From contig NZ_JAQZAO010000023.1 in NCBI RefSeq assembly GCF_028737315.1, positions 1 to 44,436 of the forward strand: a stretch of 44,436 nucleotides of DNA. Reading direction: 5' to 3'. This document shows, piece after piece, positions 23,832 through 39,091 of this stretch. Position 1 is the first letter of the stretch. Every line of letters starts with the position of its first letter. This DNA is from Actinomycetospora lemnae (GTDB lineage: Bacteria > Actinomycetota > Actinomycetes > Mycobacteriales > Pseudonocardiaceae). Under the pieces are notes generated by a model that worked only from the letters and a program-made list of their open reading frames with translations, searched no databases and was not told the origin of the DNA. The translations under genes and the position numbers were made by a program.

Positions 23832-24637
23832 TCGTCCTCCCCGGTCGCGCTCGCGCTGCCCGCGTCACCCCCGGGCGCCCAGCGGACGCGGAGCTCGGCG
23901 AACGCCTCGGGCTGGTCGAGGGCGACGTCGCGGGCGCGGTACATCTCCAGCACGGCGAGGAAGCGTCCCACGACCTCGATGCCCTGCTCGCAGTCGGCGA
24001 CGAGCTCGGCGAACGTCGCCGCGCCCGCCACCTGCAGGCGGTCCGAGAGGATGCGGACCTGCTCGGGCACCGACACCGTCGACGCGTGCAGGTGGTCCAG
24101 GCCGACGGTCGGGGGCGGCTTCGGGCGGAACACCGCCGCCGCGATCTCGGCGAACCCGTCCGCGTCGACACCCAGCTGCACGGGCGGGAGCAGCTCGGCG
24201 AACCGCGGCTCCAGCGTCACCGCGCGCGGGTAGCGCATGCGCGCCGCGCCCTCGAGCTCGCGGAAGAGGGCCGCCACCTGCTGGTAGGCGCGGTACTGCA
24301 GCAGGCGCGCGAACAGCACGTCGCGCGCCTCGAGCAGCGCGAGGTCCTCCTCGTCCTCCACCTCGGCCTGCGGCAGCAGCCGGGCGGCCTTGAGGTCGAG
24401 CAGCGTGGCCGCGACGACGAGGAAGCCGGTGGTCTCCTCGAGGTCCGCGTCGTCGCCCAGGGCCGCGGTGTAGGCGATGAAGTCGTCGGTGACGCGGGAG
24501 AGCGCGACCTCGGTGACGTCGAGCTCGTGGCGGCCGATGAGCTGCAGGAGCAGGTCGAACGGCCCGGAGAAGTTGTCCAGGCTGACCTGGAAGCGGGACC
24601 GCTCGGGTGCCTCGCTCCTCTCGGGCGCCAGCGTCAC
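23828..24637 (-). CDS. scpA: Segregation and condensation protein A (kleisin)
   Basis: A 269-residue ScpA, the kleisin subunit that bridges the SMC heads. Segments FQVSLDNFSGPFDLLLQLIG and ELDVTEVALSRVTDDFIAY are diagnostic, as is TGFLVVAATLLDLKAARLLP. I take the GTG at 24637, with GGAG 7 bases upstream. A longer reading from ATG 24688 would overlap the parA stop and adds about 17 residues with no family resemblance. It lies 31 bases after parA and overlaps scpB by 4 bases, giving one parA-scpA-scpB transcript. Confidence 0.95.
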   Translation of the reverse strand: MTLAPERSEAPERSRFQVSLDNFSGPFDLLLQLIGRHELDVTEVALSRVTDDFIAYTAALGDDADLEETTGFLVVAATLLDLKAARLLPQAEVEDEEDLALLEARDVLFARLLQYRAYQQVAALFRELEGAARMRYPRAVTLEPRFAELLPPVQLGVDADGFAEIAAAVFRPKPPPTVGLDHLHASTVSVPEQVRILSDRLQVAGAATFAELVADCEQGIEVVGRFLAVLEMYRARDVALDQPEAFAELRVRWAPGGDAGSASATGEDE

Positions 24638-24668
24638 GGTCCGGCTCCGACAGGCTTCGCGTCCGGCG

Positions 24669-25565
24669 TCACCGCGCGATGACCTCACGGGCCAGGGCGC
24701 GGTACGCCTCGGCGCCGGCCGAGCGCGTGGCCCACCGGGTGATGGGCTCGCCGGCCACGGTGGTCTCGGGGAAGCGCACGGTGCGGTTGATGACGGCGTC
24801 GAAGACGAGCTCGCCGAAGGCCTCGACGACGCGGGTCATCACCTCGCGCGTGTGCAGCGTCCGCGGGTCGTACATGGTGGCCAGGATGCCGGTGATCTCG
24901 AGCTTGGGGTTCAGCCGGTCCTGCACCTTCTCGATCGTGTCCATCAGCAGCGCGACTCCGCGCAGGCTGAAGAACTCGCACTCGAGCGGGATCAGCACCC
25001 CGTCCGCGCAGGCCAGGGCGTTGACCGTCAGCAGACCGAGGGACGGCTGGCAGTCGACGAGGACGTAGTCGTAGCGGTCGAGCACCGGCGCGATCGTGCG
25101 GCCCAGCGACTGCTCGCGGCCGACCTCGGTGACCAGCTGCACCTCGGCCGCGGAGAGGTCGATGTTCGACGGCAGCAGGTCCATCCCCTCGACGGTGGTC
25201 GGGCGGATGACGTCGTCGATCGTCGTGCCCTTCTCCATGAGGAGGTTGTAGATCGTCGTGTCGAGCTGGTGGGGCTGCACGCCCAGGCCGACCGACAGGG
25301 CGCCCTGGGGGTCGAAGTCGACGAGCAGGACGCGCCGGCCGTACTCGGCGAGCGCGGCGCCGAGGTTGATCGTGGACGTCGTCTTGCCGACGCCGCCCTT
25401 CTGGTTGCACATCGCGAGGACGGTCGCGGGGCCGTGCCCGTCGAGGGGGCCGGGAACCGGGACGTGCCGGCGCGGGCGGCCCGGCGGGACCTCGGCGGAC
25501 TGCTCGGGGGCGTTCTCGGGGGGCTGGTCGGTAGCCGGCCAGAGGACCGGCTGCGGGTTCGACAT
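24669..25565 (-). CDS. parA: ParA/Soj-type chromosome partition ATPase
   Basis: A 298-residue deviant-Walker ATPase. After a variable Pro-rich N-terminus, the P-loop reads CNQKGGVGKTTSTINLGAAL with the ParA-specific lysine, followed by VLLVDFDPQGALS and YDYVLVDCQPSLGLLTVNAL. ATG 25565 has a strong AGGGAGGG upstream; earlier in-frame codons give residues without homology. This is the scpA-linked ParA-like protein (counterpart of Rv1708 by recall), distinct from the parA of a parAB origin locus; no parB is nearby. A TACGCT near 25611 could be a -10 element for the operon. Confidence 0.93.
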   Translation of the reverse strand: MSNPQPVLWPATDQPPENAPEQSAEVPPGRPRRHVPVPGPLDGHGPATVLAMCNQKGGVGKTTSTINLGAALAEYGRRVLLVDFDPQGALSVGLGVQPHQLDTTIYNLLMEKGTTIDDVIRPTTVEGMDLLPSNIDLSAAEVQLVTEVGREQSLGRTIAPVLDRYDYVLVDCQPSLGLLTVNALACADGVLIPLECEFFSLRGVALLMDTIEKVQDRLNPKLEITGILATMYDPRTLHTREVMTRVVEAFGELVFDAVINRTVRFPETTVAGEPITRWATRSAGAEAYRALAREVIAR

Positions 25566-25808
25566 CGCGTGTCCCTCCCTCGCGTGCCCGGCGCGTGCTC
25601 GTGCGATCAGCGTAGGCACCGCGTCGGGCACGCCGGTGCGCGACTCGCCGAGCACGCAACGGGGTGCGTCACGGTCGTCACGGACGGCCACATCTTCTAC
25701 CCTCTCCGTCACCTTCTCCCGGCCAGCGGAAGACGTGACGACGCCGCGGTGTGACCGCTTGCATACTCACCGTTTCCCTGCCGTCCGTCGACCACGAGGA
25801 CGTGAGCG

Positions 25809-27059
25809 ATGACGACCGAGCCGACCACCACCGCGACCGGTCCGGGCACCCGCGGCGCCGGCGCGGGCTGGGTGCGCCCGCTGTGCTGGTCCGCGGTGGC
25901 CCTCGAGGGCTTCGACCTCGTCGTCCTGGGCGTCGTGCTGCCCGTCCTGCTGCGCGACCCCACCTGGGACCTCGACCCCGCCGGCGCCTCGGTGGTCGTC
26001 ACCGTCGGCCTGCTCGGCGTCATGGTCGGCGCGCTGGCCGTCGGACCGATCGCCGACGTCATCGGGCGCCGGAAGGCGATGATCTGGACGGTCGCCGGGT
26101 TCTCGGTGCTCACGCTGGCGTGTGCGTTCGCGCCGAACCCCGAGGTGCTCGGCGTGCTGCGCTTCCTCGCCGGCCTCGGGCTCGGCGGGGTGCTGCCGGT
26201 CGCGCTGGCGCTCGTGGCCGAGTACGCCCCCTCGGGGCGCGGCAGCAGCGCGACCACGATCCTCATGACCGGCTACCACGTCGGCGCCGTCCTGACCGCC
26301 CTGCTCGGCATCCTGCTCATCAGCCCCCTGGGCTGGCAGGCGATGTTCGTGGCGGGCGCGATCCCGGCGGTGATCCTGCTGCCGCTGATCGTCCTGCGGC
26401 TGCCGGAGTCGGCCCAGTACCTGGAGCGCCGCGGCGCGTCGCGGGACTCGAGCTGGCGCAAGGAGCGCCGCAACCCGGTCGCGACGCTGTTCCACGACGG
26501 CCTCGCGCGCCCGACGATCGCGTTCTGGATCGCGTCGTTCATGGGCCTGCTGCTGGTCTACGGCCTCAACACCTGGCTGCCCGAGATCATGCGGTCGGCC
26601 GGCTACGAGCTCGGCGCCGCGCTGGCCCTGCTGCTCGTGCTCAACGTGGGTGCCATCCTGGGCCTCCTGCTCGCCGGGACCGTCGCCAACCGGATCGGCG
26701 TGCGCCCGGCGACGATCGCCTGGTTCGCCGCGGCGACCCTCTTCCTCGCGCTCCTGTCGGTCCGCCTGCCCGGCATCGGCGTGTACGTCAGCGTGCTGCT
26801 CGCCGGCATCTTCGTGTTCTCGGCGCAGGTCCTGGTCTACGCCTACGTCTCGCAGCTCTACCCGGCCGAGGCGCGGGGCACGGCGCTGGGCACGGCCAGC
26901 GGCGTCGGGCGCCTCGGCGCGATCAGCGGGCCGATCATCGGCGGCGCGCTGCTCCAGGCCGGCGTGGCGTACCCGTGGGGCTTCTACGCCTTCGCCCTCG
27001 TCGCCGCCCTCGGCGCCCTGGGCGTCGTGCTGGTGGGCCGGGCACCCGCGCGCACGTAG
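25809..27059 (+). CDS. MFS transporter, AAHS (aromatic acid/H+ symporter) type
   Basis: A 416-residue major facilitator with about 12 transmembrane helices. The first helix contains EGFDLVVLGVVLP and the loop between helices 2 and 3 has GPIADVIGRRKAM, both typical of the PcaK/BenK aromatic acid:H+ symporter group. Substrate is unknown; an aromatic or other organic acid is a reasonable guess. It is divergent from parA across 243 bases, with GAGG before the ATG. It ends convergently with the TetR gene at a 40-bp palindrome that probably terminates both. Confidence 0.88.
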   Translation: MTTEPTTTATGPGTRGAGAGWVRPLCWSAVALEGFDLVVLGVVLPVLLRDPTWDLDPAGASVVVTVGLLGVMVGALAVGPIADVIGRRKAMIWTVAGFSVLTLACAFAPNPEVLGVLRFLAGLGLGGVLPVALALVAEYAPSGRGSSATTILMTGYHVGAVLTALLGILLISPLGWQAMFVAGAIPAVILLPLIVLRLPESAQYLERRGASRDSSWRKERRNPVATLFHDGLARPTIAFWIASFMGLLLVYGLNTWLPEIMRSAGYELGAALALLLVLNVGAILGLLLAGTVANRIGVRPATIAWFAAATLFLALLSVRLPGIGVYVSVLLAGIFVFSAQVLVYAYVSQLYPAEARGTALGTASGVGRLGAISGPIIGGALLQAGVAYPWGFYAFALVAALGALGVVLVGRAPART

Positions 27060-27066
27060 CTCCTAT

Positions 27067-27106
27067 GTGAGTAGTTGGCCCGCCTATAGGCGGGCCAACT
27101 ACTCAC
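27067..27106. terminator. 40-bp perfect palindrome, bidirectional terminator (copy 1)
   Basis: GTGAGTAGTTGGCCCGCC-TATA-GGCGGGCCAACTACTCAC is a perfect palindrome at the junction of the convergent MFS and TetR genes. The TGA of TetR (minus strand) lies inside the right arm. It has the same outer arm and the same CTATAG core as the palindrome at 29243, but a different middle part. Confidence 0.85.
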
Positions 27107-27687
27107 GTGGGGGCGGCCAGGTACCGGACCACCGTCGTCGCGATCTGGTCGGCGACGACGTCGGGCGGGTGCAGGGGCAGCACGATGTGGCTGATGGTCA
27201 GCCGCGCGGCGATCTCGGCGGCGGCGGTCGCGGTCGCCGCGTCGAGCCCGGGCCGGCGCCGCGCCAGGAAGTCCGCGGCCCGGTCGCGCGCCGCGGCGAC
27301 GAGCGGCTCGGCCTCGCTGGTCAGCAGCGGCAGCAGTTCCTCGGCGCCCTGGCCGGTCAGCAGCACGCGCAGCAGCGGGTCGCGCGCGGTCGTGTCGAGC
27401 GTGGTGCGCACCGCCGAGGACCAGGCGCGGTACAGGTCGTCCTCGCCGTCGAGCGCCGCCTCGAGCTCGCCCAGGAACTCCTCGGTCCGGCGCAGCACCA
27501 GCGCCGCGGCGAGGCCCTGCTTGCTCGCGAACTCGTTGTAGAGCGTCTGGCGGCTCACGCCGATGCCGTCGGCGACGTCCTGGAGCCGCAGCCCCCGCCA
27601 GCCGCCGGCGACGAGCAGCTCCGCCGCCCGCTCGAGCGCCTCGTCGCGCACGAGTCCCCGGGTGCGGGCGGCGAACGAGCTGGGCAC
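27103..27687 (-). CDS. TetR-family transcription regulator
   Basis: A 194-residue TetR-family repressor with the N-terminal helix-turn-helix LQDVADGIGVSRQTLYNEFA preceded by RDEALERAAELLVAGGWRGL. The ligand-binding half is not assignable to a known inducer. The GTG start is divergent from the P450 gene across 101 bases that contain an operator-like inverted repeat, so it most likely represses the P450 and itself. Its stop codon is part of the palindromic terminator. Confidence 0.93.
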   Translation of the reverse strand: MPSSFAARTRGLVRDEALERAAELLVAGGWRGLRLQDVADGIGVSRQTLYNEFASKQGLAAALVLRRTEEFLGELEAALDGEDDLYRAWSSAVRTTLDTTARDPLLRVLLTGQGAEELLPLLTSEAEPLVAAARDRAADFLARRRPGLDAATATAAAEIAARLTISHIVLPLHPPDVVADQIATTVVRYLAAPT

Positions 27688-27729
27688 GCCGCGAGGCTAG
27701 ACGTTCGCTGCCGTCGTGTCTGCACCGTG

Positions 27730-27750
27730 GACACAAACGCGATTCGTGTC
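27730..27750. promoter_or_regulatory. Probable TetR operator between TetR and P450
   Basis: GACAC-AAACGCGATTC-GTGTC is an imperfect 21-bp inverted repeat (7 of 10 half-site bases match), of a size typical for TetR-family sites. A 7-bp outer pair GCTAGAC (27696-27702) and GTCTAGC (27748-27754) and a further GTGTC at 27716 add more dyad symmetry in the same gap. Confidence 0.5.
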
Positions 27751-27788
27751 TAGCGTCCGGAGCACCAGCCGATGCCCCGGAGGTGGCC

Positions 27789-29237
27789 GTGTCCGTGGTC
27801 CGCACCGCGACGGGTGAGCGCCTGTCGTCCGTCGTGCTCACGCCGATGCCCGCGGGCGTCGACCGCCGCATCCTCGAGCGGTCGCGGCCGCGGCGGGTCG
27901 TGCCGCTCGCGGCGCCGCCGGCCGGGTCGGGGCTCGCGCCGGTCCCCGGTGACCCGGGCCCGCCGGTCATCGGGCACACGCTGACCTACATCCGCTTCGG
28001 TCACGCCTTCACCCGCGCGCGGCACGCGACGCTGGGCCCGGTGTCGTGGTGCGGGTTCGCGGGCGAGCACGTGGTCATCGCCGCCGGCCCCGACGCCACC
28101 CACGCCGTGCTCACCAACCCCGACAAGGCCTACTCGCAGGACGGCTGGCGCTTCCTCGTCGACGACTTCTTCCACCGCGGCCTCATGCTCCTCGACGGCG
28201 AGGAGCACCGCGTGCACCGCCGCGTGATGCAGGAGGCGTTCACCGCACCGCGGGTGGCCGGGTACGTCGACCGCACGGTGCCGGTGCTCCGCGAGGCGAT
28301 CCCGGCGTGGCCCCGCGGCCGCGAGGTGCGCGTCTACCCGATGCTCAAGCGGCTGACCCTCGACGTCGCCACCCACGTCTTCATGGACGACCGCTCGGGC
28401 CCCGAGGCCGAGGCCGTCAACCAGGCGTTCATGGCGTGCGTGCAGGCGGCGAGCGCGATCGTGCGGCGCGACCTGCCCGGCACCCGCTTCCGGGCCGGCC
28501 TGCGGGGGCGGGCGCTGCTCGAGCGGTACTTCCGCGACGCGCTGCCGGCCAAGCGCCGCAGCGACGGCGACGACCTGTTCGCCGCCCTGTGCCGGGCGCG
28601 CACCCCGGAGGGCGAGGCGTTCACCGACGACGACGTCGTCAACCACATGATCTTCCTGATGATGGCCGCGCACGACACCTCGACGATCACGAGCGCGGCC
28701 GCCGCCTACTACCTCGCCGCGCACCCGGACTGGCAGGAGAAGGCGCGGGCGGAGTCGCTGGCGCTCGGCGACGCGCCACCGGACCGCGCCGCGCTCGAGT
28801 CGCTGACCACGCTGGACCTCGTCATCAGGGAGTCGCTGCGCCTCGCCGCTCCGGTGCCGGTGGTCATGCGGCGCACGACGCGCGACACCGCGCTGCTGGG
28901 GCACCACCTGCCGGCGGGCCAGCTCGTCATGGCCGCGGGCGCGGTGAACCACTTCGACCCGGCGATCTGGACCGGCCCGGACACCTTCGACCCCGACCGC
29001 TTCGCCGAGCACCGCCGCGAGGACAAGGGCCACCGCGACGCCTGGATCCCGTTCGGCGGCGGGGTGCACAAGTGCCTGGGCATGCTGTTCGGCTCGCTGG
29101 AGGTGACGGCGATCCTCCACGAGCTGCTTCGCCACCACCGCATCACGGTCGCGCCGGGCTACACCCCGCGCTGGGACAACACCTCGCTGCCCGTGCCCGC
29201 CGACGGCCTCCCCCTGCGCCTGGAGCCGCTGGGCTGA
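27789..29237 (+). CDS. Cytochrome P450
   Basis: A 482-residue P450 monooxygenase. It has the I-helix oxygen-activation motif AHDTST, the K-helix ExxR (ESLR), and the haem-thiolate loop FGGGVHKCLG with the Cys at about residue 429. The proline-rich start of the fold (PGDPGPPVIGH) is preceded by about 45 unusual basic residues, and no membrane anchor is present, so it is soluble. The GTG at 27789 is chosen because CCGGAGG lies 6 bases upstream. Substrate is unknown. No ferredoxin is adjacent, so electrons must come from elsewhere. A 48-bp palindrome follows. Confidence 0.95.
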   Translation: MSVVRTATGERLSSVVLTPMPAGVDRRILERSRPRRVVPLAAPPAGSGLAPVPGDPGPPVIGHTLTYIRFGHAFTRARHATLGPVSWCGFAGEHVVIAAGPDATHAVLTNPDKAYSQDGWRFLVDDFFHRGLMLLDGEEHRVHRRVMQEAFTAPRVAGYVDRTVPVLREAIPAWPRGREVRVYPMLKRLTLDVATHVFMDDRSGPEAEAVNQAFMACVQAASAIVRRDLPGTRFRAGLRGRALLERYFRDALPAKRRSDGDDLFAALCRARTPEGEAFTDDDVVNHMIFLMMAAHDTSTITSAAAAYYLAAHPDWQEKARAESLALGDAPPDRAALESLTTLDLVIRESLRLAAPVPVVMRRTTRDTALLGHHLPAGQLVMAAGAVNHFDPAIWTGPDTFDPDRFAEHRREDKGHRDAWIPFGGGVHKCLGMLFGSLEVTAILHELLRHHRITVAPGYTPRWDNTSLPVPADGLPLRLEPLG

Positions 29238-29242
29238 CCGGG

Positions 29243-29290
29243 GTATGTGAGTACTTTCCACGGCTATAGCCGTGGAAAGTACTCACATAC
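29243..29290. terminator. 48-bp perfect palindrome, bidirectional terminator (copy 2)
   Basis: A perfect palindrome from 29243 to 29290 with arms GTATGTGAGTACTTTCCACGG and a CTATAG core, lying between the convergent P450 and xerD genes. The xerD stop TGA is inside the right arm. It shares TATGTGAGTA and CTATAG with copy 1 at 27067. Confidence 0.88.
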
Positions 29291-30245
29291 GGGCGCGCGG
29301 GTGCGCCGTCGCGAACACCTCGCGGAGCTTGTCGACGGTGACCTGGGTGTAGATCTGCGTCGTGGTCACCGAGGCGTGGCCGAGCAGCTCCTGGACGACG
29401 CGCAGGTCGGCGCCGCCGTCGAGCAGGTGCGTGGCGAACGAGTGCCGCAGGGTGTGCGGGGAGATTGCGCCGTCGACGCCCGCCCGGTCGGCGGCCTCGC
29501 GCAGCGACGCCCACGCGCTCTGCCGCGACAGGCGGGCCCCGCGCGCGTTGAGGAACAGCGCCGGCGTGCCCCTCCCCCGCGCGGCCAGGCCCGGACGGGC
29601 CCGCACGCGGTAGGCCTCGAGCGCCGCGAGCGCCGGCCGCCCGATCGGCACGATCCGCTGCTTGCCGCCCTTGCCGGCCAGGCGCACCGACCGCTCGGTG
29701 GTGTCGACGTCGTCGACGTCCAGCCCGACGGCCTCGGAGATCCGCGCGCCGGTGGAGTAGAGCAGCTCGAGCAGGGCGCGGTCGCGCACCCCGGCGAGGT
29801 CGTCGGCCTCGCCGCCCCGGGACTCGAGCAGCCGCCCGACGGTCGCGACGTCCAGCGCCTTCGGCAGCCGGCGCGGCGGCGCGGGCGGGTGCACCTCGCG
29901 CGCCACGTCCACCGCGACCATGCCCTCGGCCAGCGCGAAGCGGTGCAGGCCCCGGACCGCCACCACCGCCCGGGTCGCCGACGCCGTGGCCAGCGGCGCG
30001 CGCCCGCCGGCCCCGGTGCGCAGGCCCACGAGGAAGTCGCCGACGTGGCGCTCGGTCACCGCGGCGAGGTCGGTGACGCCGGCGGTCTCGAGGTGCTCGA
30101 GGTAGCGCGCGAGGTCGCGGCGGTACGACGCCAGCGTGTTCTCCGCCGTGCCCCGCTCGACGAGCAGGTGGTCGAGGTAGGCACGGACGGCGGCGGCCGC
30201 CGGGACGCGCAGCGCAGCGGAGCCCGACCCGTCGGAGGCGGTCAC
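29283..30245 (-). CDS. xerD: Tyrosine recombinase XerD
   Basis: A 320-residue tyrosine recombinase that, with XerC, resolves chromosome dimers at dif. The N-terminal SAM-like DNA-binding domain starts [20 protein letters not shown]. The catalytic residues are visible as R in [15 protein letters not shown] in [13 protein letters not shown]-x-x-R in [17 protein letters not shown] in [16 protein letters not shown], and its Tyr. The GTG start overlaps the stop of ald by 4 bases. The location close to pyrG, the Nudix gene and parA/scpAB matches other actinobacteria. The stop codon sits in a palindrome shared with the P450 gene. Confidence 0.95.
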   Translation of the reverse strand: MTASDGSGSAALRVPAAAAVRAYLDHLLVERGTAENTLASYRRDLARYLEHLETAGVTDLAAVTERHVGDFLVGLRTGAGGRAPLATASATRAVVAVRGLHRFALAEGMVAVDVAREVHPPAPPRRLPKALDVATVGRLLESRGGEADDLAGVRDRALLELLYSTGARISEAVGLDVDDVDTTERSVRLAGKGGKQRIVPIGRPALAALEAYRVRARPGLAARGRGTPALFLNARGARLSRQSAWASLREAADRAGVDGAISPHTLRHSFATHLLDGGADLRVVQELLGHASVTTTQIYTQVTVDKLREVFATAHPRARM

Positions 30246-31366
30246 GCCACCCCCGGCAGCACCTCGGAGAGCTCGCGGACGGGCAGGTCGTGTGCCGCGC
30301 CGACCGCGGGGGTGGTCAGCTCGCCGTCGACGACGTTGACGCCCTTGGCGAGCGCGGGGTCGGCGGCCGCCGCGGCCGCCAGCCCCTGGTCGGCGAGCGC
30401 GAGGACGTAGGGCAGCGTGACGCCGGTGAGCGCACGGGTCGAGGTCGTCGGCACCGCCCCCGGGACGTTGGCGACGCAGTAGAAGATCGAGTCGTGCACG
30501 CGGTACGTCGGCTCGGCGTGGGTGGTCGGGTGGGTGTCGGCGAAGCAGCCGCCCTGGTCGACGGCGAGGTCGACGAGCACCGACCCGCGCCGCATCTCCC
30601 CCACCAGCTCCGACGACACGAGCACCGGGGCCCGCGCGCCGGGCACCAGCACGGCGCCGATGACGAGGTCCGCCTCGCGGCAGGCGCGCTCGACCTCCGG
30701 CGCGCTCGAGAGCACGGTGCGCACGGCGCCGGCGAAGATCTCGTCGACGCGGCGCAGGGCCCGGACGTTGGTGTCGAGCACCTCGACCGACGCCCGCAGC
30801 CCCACCGCGATCGTGGTGGCCGCGAGCCCCGAGGTCCCCGCGCCGATGATCGCGACGCGGCCCGGGCGCACGCCGGGCACGCCGCCCAGCAGCACGCCGC
30901 GCCCGCCCTGGGCGTTCTCGAGGTGGTGCGCGCCGACCTGCGGGGCCATGCGCCCGGCGATCTCGCTCATCGGCGCGAGCAGGGGCAGCGCGCCGTCGGC
31001 GGTCTGCACGGTCTCGTAGGCCACGGCCGTCGCCCCGGCGTCGAGCAGCGCCGTGGTGCACTCCCGCGACGCCGCGAGGTGCAGGTAGGTGAACAGCACC
31101 TGCCCGCGCCGCAGCCGGTGGTACTCCTCGGGCACCGGCTCCTTGACCTTGAGCAGCAGGTCGCTCGACGCCCACACGTCGTCGGCCTTGTCGAGGATCG
31201 TCGCCCCCGCGTCGCGGAAGGCGTCGTCGGTGATGGCGGACCCGACGCCGGCACCGGCCTCGATCACCACCTCGTGGCCCCGGCGCACCAGCTCGGTGAC
31301 CCCGATCGCCGTCAGCGCCACCCGGTCCTCGTGGTCCTTGACCTCCCGCGGCACGCCCACCTTCAT
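30242..31366 (-). CDS. ald: Alanine dehydrogenase
   Basis: A 374-residue L-alanine dehydrogenase that interconverts L-alanine and pyruvate plus ammonia with NAD. The start [19 protein letters not shown] carries the substrate arginine (EDRVAL), LKVKEP the lysine, FTYLHLA the catalytic histidine and [10 protein letters not shown] the catalytic aspartate. The NAD-binding loop is [15 protein letters not shown]. The ATG at 31366 is clear. Its stop overlaps the xerD start, so the two genes are cotranslated, an odd pairing of metabolism and recombination. Confidence 0.95.
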   Translation of the reverse strand: MKVGVPREVKDHEDRVALTAIGVTELVRRGHEVVIEAGAGVGSAITDDAFRDAGATILDKADDVWASSDLLLKVKEPVPEEYHRLRRGQVLFTYLHLAASRECTTALLDAGATAVAYETVQTADGALPLLAPMSEIAGRMAPQVGAHHLENAQGGRGVLLGGVPGVRPGRVAIIGAGTSGLAATTIAVGLRASVEVLDTNVRALRRVDEIFAGAVRTVLSSAPEVERACREADLVIGAVLVPGARAPVLVSSELVGEMRRGSVLVDLAVDQGGCFADTHPTTHAEPTYRVHDSIFYCVANVPGAVPTTSTRALTGVTLPYVLALADQGLAAAAAADPALAKGVNVVDGELTTPAVGAAHDLPVRELSEVLPGVA

Positions 31367-31425
31367 GGCCGGACCATAGCGGGACCGCGGGGCCCGCAGC
31401 GCCCGCCGCGCGCGACCGGGCCAGA

Positions 31426-32328
31426 ATGATCTCCGTGCGCCTGGGGACCACGTTGCCGCAGTTCGGGGACGCCGTCGACGAGGCCGACCGGATCGGCGCC
31501 TTCGCCGCCGCGGCCGAGGAGGCCGGCGCCGCGAGCCTGTGGGTCGGCGACCGCCTGCTCGCCGCCGTCGACCCGCAGGTCGGCTACGCCGGCACCGACA
31601 CGATCCCCGTCGAGTTCCGCCGCGCCCTCGACCCGTTCGCGCTGCTCGCGGTCGCGGCGTCGGCGACGTCGCGCGCGACCCTCGGCACCAGCGTGCTCGT
31701 CGGCCCGCTCTACCCGCCCGCGGTGCTGGCCCGCTCGCTCGGCACGATCAGCGCCATCGCCCGCGGGCGGCTCGTCGCGGGCCTGGGCATCGGCTGGTCG
31801 CCCGAGGAGTACGCCGGCGCCGGCCTGGACTTCGACCACCGCGGCGCCCGCCTCGACGAGCTGCTCGACGGCCTCGACACCCTCTGGTCGGACACGCCCG
31901 CACCCCTGCCCGGCCCGCGCTTCCCGCTGCCGGCCGCGCACGTCGACACCCCGCGCGAGCGCCCGGCGCTCTACCTCTCGGCGTGGACGGAGACCGCGCT
32001 GCGCCGCGTCGGGCAGCGCGCCGACGGGTGGCTGCCGGTCGGCCGCCTGCCCGGTGACGACCTCGAGGGCCAGGCGCGGGCCCTGCGGCGCTTCCGCGCG
32101 AACGTCGACGCCGCCGCGACCGAGGCCGGCCGCGACCCCGCCGCGGTCGGCACGGCGCTGCGGGTCAACGTCGCGGCGGGCGTCGACGCGGCCGCCATCG
32201 CCGACGGCACCCGGCGCCTCGTCGACGCGACGGGGTTCACCGAGGTGTTCGTCGACCCGATGTACGTCGCGCCGGGTCTCGACGCGAGCCTCGACCTGGT
32301 CCGCGAGGTCCTGCGCCGCGTCGCCTGA
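31426..32328 (+). CDS. LLM-class (F420-dependent luciferase-like) oxidoreductase
   Basis: A 300-residue member of the bacterial luciferase-like monooxygenase superfamily, of the F420-dependent subset common in actinobacteria. Segments [39 protein letters not shown] and [14 protein letters not shown] are typical of the β-barrel. Substrate is unknown. Start ATG 31426; a GTG at 31435 is an equally plausible start because neither has a strong ribosome binding site. It is the only plus-strand gene in this minus-strand series, divergent from ald and abutting the stop of the Nudix gene without a gap. Confidence 0.85.
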   Translation: MISVRLGTTLPQFGDAVDEADRIGAFAAAAEEAGAASLWVGDRLLAAVDPQVGYAGTDTIPVEFRRALDPFALLAVAASATSRATLGTSVLVGPLYPPAVLARSLGTISAIARGRLVAGLGIGWSPEEYAGAGLDFDHRGARLDELLDGLDTLWSDTPAPLPGPRFPLPAAHVDTPRERPALYLSAWTETALRRVGQRADGWLPVGRLPGDDLEGQARALRRFRANVDAAATEAGRDPAAVGTALRVNVAAGVDAAAIADGTRRLVDATGFTEVFVDPMYVAPGLDASLDLVREVLRRVA

Positions 32329-36972
<4,644 letters not shown>

Positions 36973-37036
36973 GGGGTCGATGGTGGTCGGAGTGACGCGT
37001 GGGACGGAGGCGACGCGCCGAGGGCGACCGCAGCGG

Positions 37037-38983
<1,947 letters not shown>

Positions 38984-39091
38984 GATAACCACGACCCCCG
39001 GCGCTCCGGGCCCGAACACGCCGATCTGATCGAACACATGGTCGAACGGTCGGTGTCGGGCGGTCGACGGGGGCGCGCCGACCGGGACGGA

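Noticed and set aside
29283..30245. Phage or integron integrase
   Set aside because: Length, motifs and the conserved pyrG-Nudix-parA context fit housekeeping XerD, and no phage genes are adjacent.
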